64,000 nt of DNA, from positions 1 through 64,000 of the forward strand of contig CAZXMW010000006.1 of the NCBI GenBank assembly GCA_964641415.1, written 5' to 3'. Numbering within the stretch: position 1 is the stretch's first letter; every line of letters starts with the position of its first letter. Below, piece by piece: positions 60,089 through 64,000 of the stretch. Under the pieces are notes generated by a model that worked only from the letters and a program-made list of their open reading frames with translations, was not told the DNA's origin and ran no database searches. This DNA comes from JAHECW01 sp964641415. GTDB taxonomy: Bacteria > Acidobacteriota > Thermoanaerobaculia > Thermoanaerobaculales > Sulfomarinibacteraceae. A program made the translations under genes and the position numbers.

Positions 60089-60172
60089 CCGTTTCCGAAT
60101 CCGTATCCGTATCCGTATCCGTATCCGTATCCGTTGCCGAAGCCGCATCCGTTTCCGTATCCGGTTCCGCCT
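60089..60172 (-). repeat. Hexanucleotide array (CCGNNN)14, read CGGNNN on the minus strand
   Basis: Fourteen in-phase 6-mers with invariant CCG: TTT, AAT, TAT x5, TTG, AAG, CAT, TTT, TAT, GTT, CCT as the variable triplets. On the minus strand this is the same CGG-plus-variable design as the array at 30015. The gap 59879-60222 otherwise shows no gene. Confidence 0.8.
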
Positions 60173-60288
60173 GCCACGGCGGAGCTGGAAGCGAAGCCGG
60201 GTGGCCGTAGCCGTACCCTCTGTGCCAACGTGGATGAGACACTGACCCCTCGAAGAATTAGTGTAGAGGGTGGAGTCAGAGAGGAAGC

Positions 60289-60816
60289 ATGATCAAGCAA
60301 GTAGGCCCGGCCCCGGATCCTGTCCCCGGAGCGACGGAGGAGGCGGTGATCGAGCGTAGCGAGAGCACCGGCTCCGGAGGAGCGAAGGGGACAGGATCCG
60401 GCGCGCCGCTGGTCCCCCCGGTGGTCGTCGTGGCCGACCCTGAGGTTTCCGAGAAAGCCAGGAGGCGGCAATTCAGCGCCGAGTACAAGTTGCGCGTTCT
60501 TCGAGAAGCGGATGCCTGCTCGGAACCGGGCGAGATCGGTGCTTTGCTCCGTCGGGAAGGTTTGTACTCCTCGCATCTGGGCCTTTGGCGGCAACAACGG
60601 GACGACGGCACCCTCCAAGGTCTGGCGCCACGCAAACGGGGTCGAAGGACCAAAGCAGTGAATCCGCTGTCGAAAAGAGTCGCGGAGCTCGAGCGGGAGA
60701 ACGAGCGTCTCAAGCGTCGGCTGAAGCAGGCGGAGACCATCATTGATGTCCAAAAAAAAGTCTCTCAGATCCTGGGGATTCCGCTGAACGACGAGCCCGA
60801 AAGCGAGAACGAATGA
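60289..60816 (+). CDS. IS3-family transposase OrfA (helix-turn-helix)
   Basis: A 175-residue DNA-binding protein. After a ~55-residue Pro/Gly-rich lead comes the HTH (RRQFSAEYKLRVLREADAC, then GEIGALLRREGLYSSHLGLWRQQ), followed by a leucine-zipper coiled coil (VAELERENERLKRRLKQAE). This is the standard OrfA layout with a long N-terminal lead. Its stop overlaps the OrfB ATG (ATGA), so OrfB may be made by coupling as well as by the -1 frameshift usual in IS3. Confidence 0.9.
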   Translation: MIKQVGPAPDPVPGATEEAVIERSESTGSGGAKGTGSGAPLVPPVVVVADPEVSEKARRRQFSAEYKLRVLREADACSEPGEIGALLRREGLYSSHLGLWRQQRDDGTLQGLAPRKRGRRTKAVNPLSKRVAELERENERLKRRLKQAETIIDVQKKVSQILGIPLNDEPESENE

Positions 60817-61817
60817 ACGCCATCTGTGAGGTCGCACCTGAGGTGGGTGTTCGGGCTGCATGCGGAGCCCTCGACGTGCCCCGCTCGACCTTCTACCGGG
60901 CGCAGCAGCCGCGAGGCTGCCCTGCACCGCGGAAGACGCCGCCACGGGCGCTGAGTCGAGAGGAGCGAACCACGGTCCTTGATGTGCTGCACAGTGAGCG
61001 CTTCGTCGACAGGTCCCCCGCGGAGGCGTGGGCCACGCTGCTTGACGAGGAAACCTACCTCTGCTCGGTGCGGACCATGTATCGAGTCCTGGAGGCTCAT
61101 CAGGAAGTCCGGGAACGCAGAAACCAGCTCCGCCATCCGAATTACAAGAAACCGCAGCTGCTCGCGATCGCCCCCAATCAGGTCTGGTCGTGCGATATCA
61201 CCAAACTGCTCGGTCCGGCCAGGTGGACCTACTTCTACCTCTACGTGATGATGGACATCTTCAGTCGGTACACGGTCGGTTGGATGGTCGCCGAACGCGA
61301 GAGCGCTGCGCTCGCACAGCGCCTCATCGACGACACCTGCACCAAGGAAGCAATTGAACCCGGTCAGCTGGTAATTCACGCCGACCGAGGACCATCGATG
61401 ACCTCAAAAACCGTGGCACATTTGATGGCCGATCTCGGTGTTACGAAAAGCCACAGCCGCCCTTACACCTCCAACGACAACCCGTTCTCTGAAAGCCAGT
61501 TCAGAACCATGAAATATTGCCCCGCGTTCCCAGGCCAGTTCGGCTGTGTTCAGGACGCCCGGGTTTTCGGCCACGATTTCTTCGACTGGTACAACTTCGA
61601 ACACCGCCACGGCGGCATCGGCTACCTCACTCCCGCTGCCGTTCATTTCGGCTTGGCCGAGGTCATCACTGCGAGACGAAACCACGCCCTTCAGCAAGCC
61701 TTCTCCGCAAATCCCGAGCGTTTCGTGAAAGGGGCGCCGGCTCCACCTGTTGTCCCTTCAGCTGTCTGGATCAACCCGCCAGAAACCCACCGCCACACAC
61801 AGGAGGATCTACAGTAA
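60813..61817 (+). CDS. IS3-family transposase OrfB (DDE integrase)
   Basis: A 334-residue recombinase of the rve fold. The DDE residues appear in QVWSCDITKL (D), VIHADRGPSMTSK (D) and NDNPFSESQFRTMKY (E), with HTH_21-like TMYRVLEAHQEVRERR before them. The frame is intact, so the element may still be active. Length is typical. Confidence 0.92.
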   Translation: MNAICEVAPEVGVRAACGALDVPRSTFYRAQQPRGCPAPRKTPPRALSREERTTVLDVLHSERFVDRSPAEAWATLLDEETYLCSVRTMYRVLEAHQEVRERRNQLRHPNYKKPQLLAIAPNQVWSCDITKLLGPARWTYFYLYVMMDIFSRYTVGWMVAERESAALAQRLIDDTCTKEAIEPGQLVIHADRGPSMTSKTVAHLMADLGVTKSHSRPYTSNDNPFSESQFRTMKYCPAFPGQFGCVQDARVFGHDFFDWYNFEHRHGGIGYLTPAAVHFGLAEVITARRNHALQQAFSANPERFVKGAPAPPVVPSAVWINPPETHRHTQEDLQ

Positions 61818-62116
61818 ATGCAAGCCCGCGGTGTCTCAAAGTCGTTGACACGCCCCGGCGAGGTCCGCAGAACCGCAGTTACGACAAACAACTACGGAAC
61901 TGCGGACCTGGTACCCATACGCCTCGGGATCTCCCCGGACACACTGTCCGGAAACCTCAAGGACCGGAAAACGACGAAGCTGCGTCAGATGGTGGCTACC
62001 TTTGGAATCGAACGGTGGGAGTAGCGATCCGGATTCCTCGGGAAAGCTCTCGGCAAACATCCGGACGTCGTCAGTCGCTGGGCACGATCAAACACGGACA
62101 GGAGATCGACGAATCC

Positions 62117-62214
62117 AGAGTTTGCCGAACTCCTCGACGAGTTGAACGCAAAGCCGTCGGAAGCCTGTCGTGAACGAATCAAGATCGTCTGAATCGTCTG
62201 ACCCGGCACCCGTA
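62117..62214 (+). repeat. Repeat family D, copy 3, within a decayed ORF end
   Basis: 98 bp. Upstream, the same frame reads GKALGKHPDVVSRWARSN then RSTNPEFAELLDELNAKPS, ACRERIKIV, stop, so this copy preserves more of the source gene's C-terminus, with an HTH-like LGKHPDVVSRW. The region 61848-62116 carries its decayed remainder with a stop at ~62022. Confidence 0.7.
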
Positions 62215-62309
62215 GGCACCCGTACGCACCTCTTGCCGTCACGCTGGCACGACAGCGTCGGGCTTTGGTTGAACCGCAAAGACGCAAAGATCGCGACGGA
62301 CTTCGCCTC

Positions 62310-62355
62310 TTGACAATCTGCGGCTCGTGATTTACTGTATTAGTTCAGTAGTACA
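62310..62355 (+). promoter_or_regulatory. Promoter and operator of the GntR-type regulator
   Basis: TTGACA (62310-62315), 17 bp, TACTGT (62333-62338). Overlapping it, TGTATTA-N6-TAGTACA (62336-62355) is an inverted repeat with one mismatch, well placed for autorepression. Confidence 0.65.
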
Positions 62356-62368
62356 CTTGGAGTCGCCC

Positions 62369-62776
62369 GTGCTCGGACTTCTCGACATCGACCCCGCCGC
62401 GGCCGCACCGATCTGGCGCCAGATCGAGGAGGGGATGCGGCGGCTGGTCGCCTCCGGCGCCCTGCCGGCCGGCACCGCGGTGCCCTCCGTGCGCGACCTG
62501 GCCCGCGAGCTGCGGGTCAACCCGGCGACGGTGTCGAAGGCCTACCAGTTGCTGGTCGCCGACGGCGCCCTCGAGGTGCGGCGCGGCGAGGGCACCTTCG
62601 TCGCCGAGCGGTCGCCGGCGGCGCTCGAGGTGGAGCGCGAGCGGCTGCTCGAGGAGGCGGCCGGGCGATTCACCGCGGCTGCCCGCGGCATGGGGGTCAC
62701 GAGGAGGGACGCGATCGCTGCGATCTCGGCGGCGTGGAGGGGAATCGACGGCGCCGCCGACGGAGGAGATGGATGA
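62369..62776 (+). CDS. GntR-family transcriptional regulator, YtrA type
   Basis: A 135-residue regulator, shorter than most GntR proteins, as in YtrA. It contains APIWRQIEEGMRRLVASG, LPAGTAVPSVRDLARELRVNP, ATVSKAYQLLVADGALEVRRGEGTFV, the winged HTH, and only a short helical C-tail. The GTG at 62369 has GGAG seven bases upstream; the ORF extends further left without such a site. An inverted-repeat operator overlaps its promoter. It overlaps the ABC ATPase start (ATGA); YtrA-type repressors commonly control the ABC exporter they are encoded with. Confidence 0.87.
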   Translation: MLGLLDIDPAAAAPIWRQIEEGMRRLVASGALPAGTAVPSVRDLARELRVNPATVSKAYQLLVADGALEVRRGEGTFVAERSPAALEVERERLLEEAAGRFTAAARGMGVTRRDAIAAISAAWRGIDGAADGGDG

Positions 62777-63690
62777 CAACCGCCAGCCAACCCCTGGTCG
62801 TCGACGGGCTCACCGTCCGCTACGGCCGCACCGTTGCCGTCGACGGCGTCAGCTTCTCGGTCGGGGAGGGCCAGGTCTACGCCCTGCTCGGCCGCAACGG
62901 CGCCGGCAAGTCCTCGACCATCGCCTGCCTGGCCGGCCAACGCCGGGCCGTTCGCGGCAGCTGCCGACTCCTCGGCCTCGACGCCTGGCGCCGGCGGCGC
63001 CTGGTCATGGAGCGGGTCGGGATCGTCCCCGAGACCCCCGACCTGCCGCCGGGCTCCACCGCCGTCGAGCTCGGCCGCTTCCTCGGCCGGGTTCGAAGGC
63101 GGTGGAACGCCGCCGACTACGCGGCGCGGATCGAGCGGGTGGGCGTGCCGCCGAAGCTGCCGGTGCAGAAGCTGTCCAAGGGCCAGCGCCGCCAGCTCGC
63201 CCTGGCGGCGGTGCTCGCCGCCTCACCCGAGGTGCTGATCCTCGACGACCCGACCCTGGGCCTCGACGCGGTGGTCCGCCGGACGCTGCTGGCCGAGCTC
63301 GTTGGCGAGCTCGCCGACCGCGGCAGCACCGTGCTGGTGACCACCCATGACCTGGCCGGCGTCGAGGGCATCGCCGACCGGGTGGGAATCATGACCGGGG
63401 GCCGGCTGGTGCTCGACGAGCCCCTCGACGCCGTCAAGGCGCGCTTCCGCCGTCTGCGCTTCGTGCGCCGCCAGGATGCCTGCGACGGCGCAGTGAGGAC
63501 GGCCCTCGAGCCGATGGAGCCGGCGGCGCTCCGCCTGGTCGGCCAGCGGGTCGACGCGGTGGTGGGCCGGGCCGGCGGCGCGGCCGTCGCAGCGGTGCAC
63601 GAGATCGCGGTGTCCCAGGTCGAGGTCGAGCCCCTGTCCCTCGAGAAAATCTTCGTCGCCCTGTGCGGCGCCGGCGAAGGGGGTGCGTGA
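62773..63690 (+). CDS. ABC transporter ATP-binding protein (CcmA/YtrB-like)
   Basis: A 305-residue ATPase. Walker A is GRNGAGKSS, the Q-loop follows, the signature is KLSKGQRRQLAL, Walker B is VLILDDPTLGLDA and the switch His lies in TTHDLAG. A ~95-residue C-terminal domain follows, as in ABC-2-type exporters. ATGA overlap with the GntR gene and TGATG overlap with the permease gene show one operon. Confidence 0.92.
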   Translation: MTTASQPLVVDGLTVRYGRTVAVDGVSFSVGEGQVYALLGRNGAGKSSTIACLAGQRRAVRGSCRLLGLDAWRRRRLVMERVGIVPETPDLPPGSTAVELGRFLGRVRRRWNAADYAARIERVGVPPKLPVQKLSKGQRRQLALAAVLAASPEVLILDDPTLGLDAVVRRTLLAELVGELADRGSTVLVTTHDLAGVEGIADRVGIMTGGRLVLDEPLDAVKARFRRLRFVRRQDACDGAVRTALEPMEPAALRLVGQRVDAVVGRAGGAAVAAVHEIAVSQVEVEPLSLEKIFVALCGAGEGGA

Positions 63691-64000
63691 TGCGTGCTCT
63701 TGCCGCCCTCGTCGTCCACGAGATCAACCAGCGCAAGGCCCTGCTCGCCGCTGCTCTGGTCGCGTCGCTTCTGCCTTTGCTCGCGCCTCTGCTGCCCGCC
63801 ACCGGTTCCAATCCCGCCGAGGACATCCGGGAGGCGGTGCTCTGGGTGATGGTCGGCGGCCTGGTGCCGTTGTTTGCGCTCCTGCTCGGGGTCAGCTTCA
63901 TCGGCCGCGACCTCGCCGAGGGCCGGCTGGGCTTCTACTACGCCCAGCCCCTGTCCGGGCCGGCGATCTGGTTCGGGAAGCTCGGTGCCGTCCTGCTCCT
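63690..64000 (+). CDS. ABC-2-type permease, partial (runs off the window)
   Basis: The first ~103 residues of a membrane permease: RALAALVVHEINQRKALLAAALVASLLPLLAPLLP (ends shown), then AVLWVMVGGLVPLFALLLGVSFIGRDLAEGRLGFYYAQPLSG. The EG-LGFYYAQPLS segment is typical of ABC-2 permeases in YtrA-regulated exporters. Its ATG overlaps the ATPase stop. The rest lies beyond 64000. Confidence 0.8.
   Translation, partial: MRALAALVVHEINQRKALLAAALVASLLPLLAPLLPATGSNPAEDIREAVLWVMVGGLVPLFALLLGVSFIGRDLAEGRLGFYYAQPLSGPAIWFGKLGAVLL

Larger units (their letters stand above)
60223..61847 (+). mobile_element. IS3-family insertion sequence
   Basis: About 1.6 kb with two overlapping transposase ORFs. Outer ends match as TGCCAACG...TGAGACAC on the left and, inverted, TGTCAACG...TGAGACAC on the right (imperfect, ~20 bp). 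No clear target duplication is visible at these ends, so the exact borders are tentative. Confidence 0.75.

Noticed and set aside
60223..61847. Target-site duplication around the IS3 element
   Set aside because: The bases outside the proposed ends (CTG and CGC) do not match; no other 3-4 bp pairing was convincing.
1..64000. rRNA and tRNA genes, riboswitches, CRISPR arrays, prophage
   Set aside because: I looked for their usual landmarks and saw none; short or divergent tRNAs could be missed by eye.

Overview
This is a 64 kb chromosomal window with high GC content, roughly two thirds by eye. It encodes outer-membrane TonB-dependent receptors, lipoproteins and secreted repeat proteins, so the host has a Gram-negative envelope. 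Four secreted proteins end in the same short C-terminal motif (F-A/V-D-G/D-FESG, then a Trp). The gene mix (HoxEFUYH-type NAD-linked [NiFe] hydrogenase, cbb3-type oxidase, a small siroheme sulfite-reductase-like protein, FeS photolyase, degenerate kinase remnants, many short intergenic repeats) would suit an Acidobacteriota lineage of the Thermoanaerobaculia/Holophagae type. That placement is inference; the window has no rRNA or other phylogenetic marker that settles it.

Layout. 0.1-3.4 kb: a minus-strand group with an MBL-fold hydrolase, a rhomboid protease and a TrmA/RlmD-type RNA methyltransferase, beside a decayed Ser/Thr kinase fragment. 4.0-6.5 kb: a secreted FG-GAP/VCBS protein and a dienelactone-hydrolase-like lipoprotein. 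6.7-13.0 kb: a tightly overlapping minus-strand operon of FeS photolyase, AF1514-like protein, ABC ATPase, FtsX-type permease and an AttH/CrtC-type secreted lipocalin, divergent from an SDR. 14.0-20.0 kb: a TonB receptor plus beta-propeller phytase, then a copper-type TonB receptor. 20.4-22.7 kb: acyl-CoA dehydrogenase plus an APH-fold kinase. 23.6-24.9 kb: thioredoxin, a small protein and a peroxiredoxin. 25.3-30.6 kb: a NifX-FKBP fusion, pyruvate kinase, an SDR, DUF2237 and DoxX proteins. 30.7-37.9 kb: a cbb3 oxidase operon (ccoS-N-O, a monoheme cytochrome, a copper P-type ATPase, a His/Cys-rich membrane protein, a porin). 38-46.8 kb: secreted and envelope proteins. 47-49.3 kb: a sodium:solute symporter and a DUF1846 pseudogene. 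49.3-54.6 kb: hoxEFUYH with a convergent maturation protease. 54.6-62.3 kb: a repeat- and IS-rich stretch holding a sialidase-like secreted protein, an ankyrin protein, a siroheme reductase and a complete IS3-family element. 62.3-64 kb: a GntR/YtrA-type regulator with its own operator and an ABC exporter that runs off the window.

The most unusual content lies between the genes. There are two families of 160-178 bp miniature inverted-repeat elements, each with two copies here. In one family the two arms carry matching substitutions and every copy has a perfect 5 bp target duplication; in the other, one copy supplies the stop codon of a gene. There is also a structured ~196 bp repeat in two copies, three copies of the 3' end of an ORF, and two arrays of a CGG-NNN hexamer. 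Energy genes in the window indicate an organism that can respire oxygen at low concentration and exchange electrons between NAD(P)H and H2.
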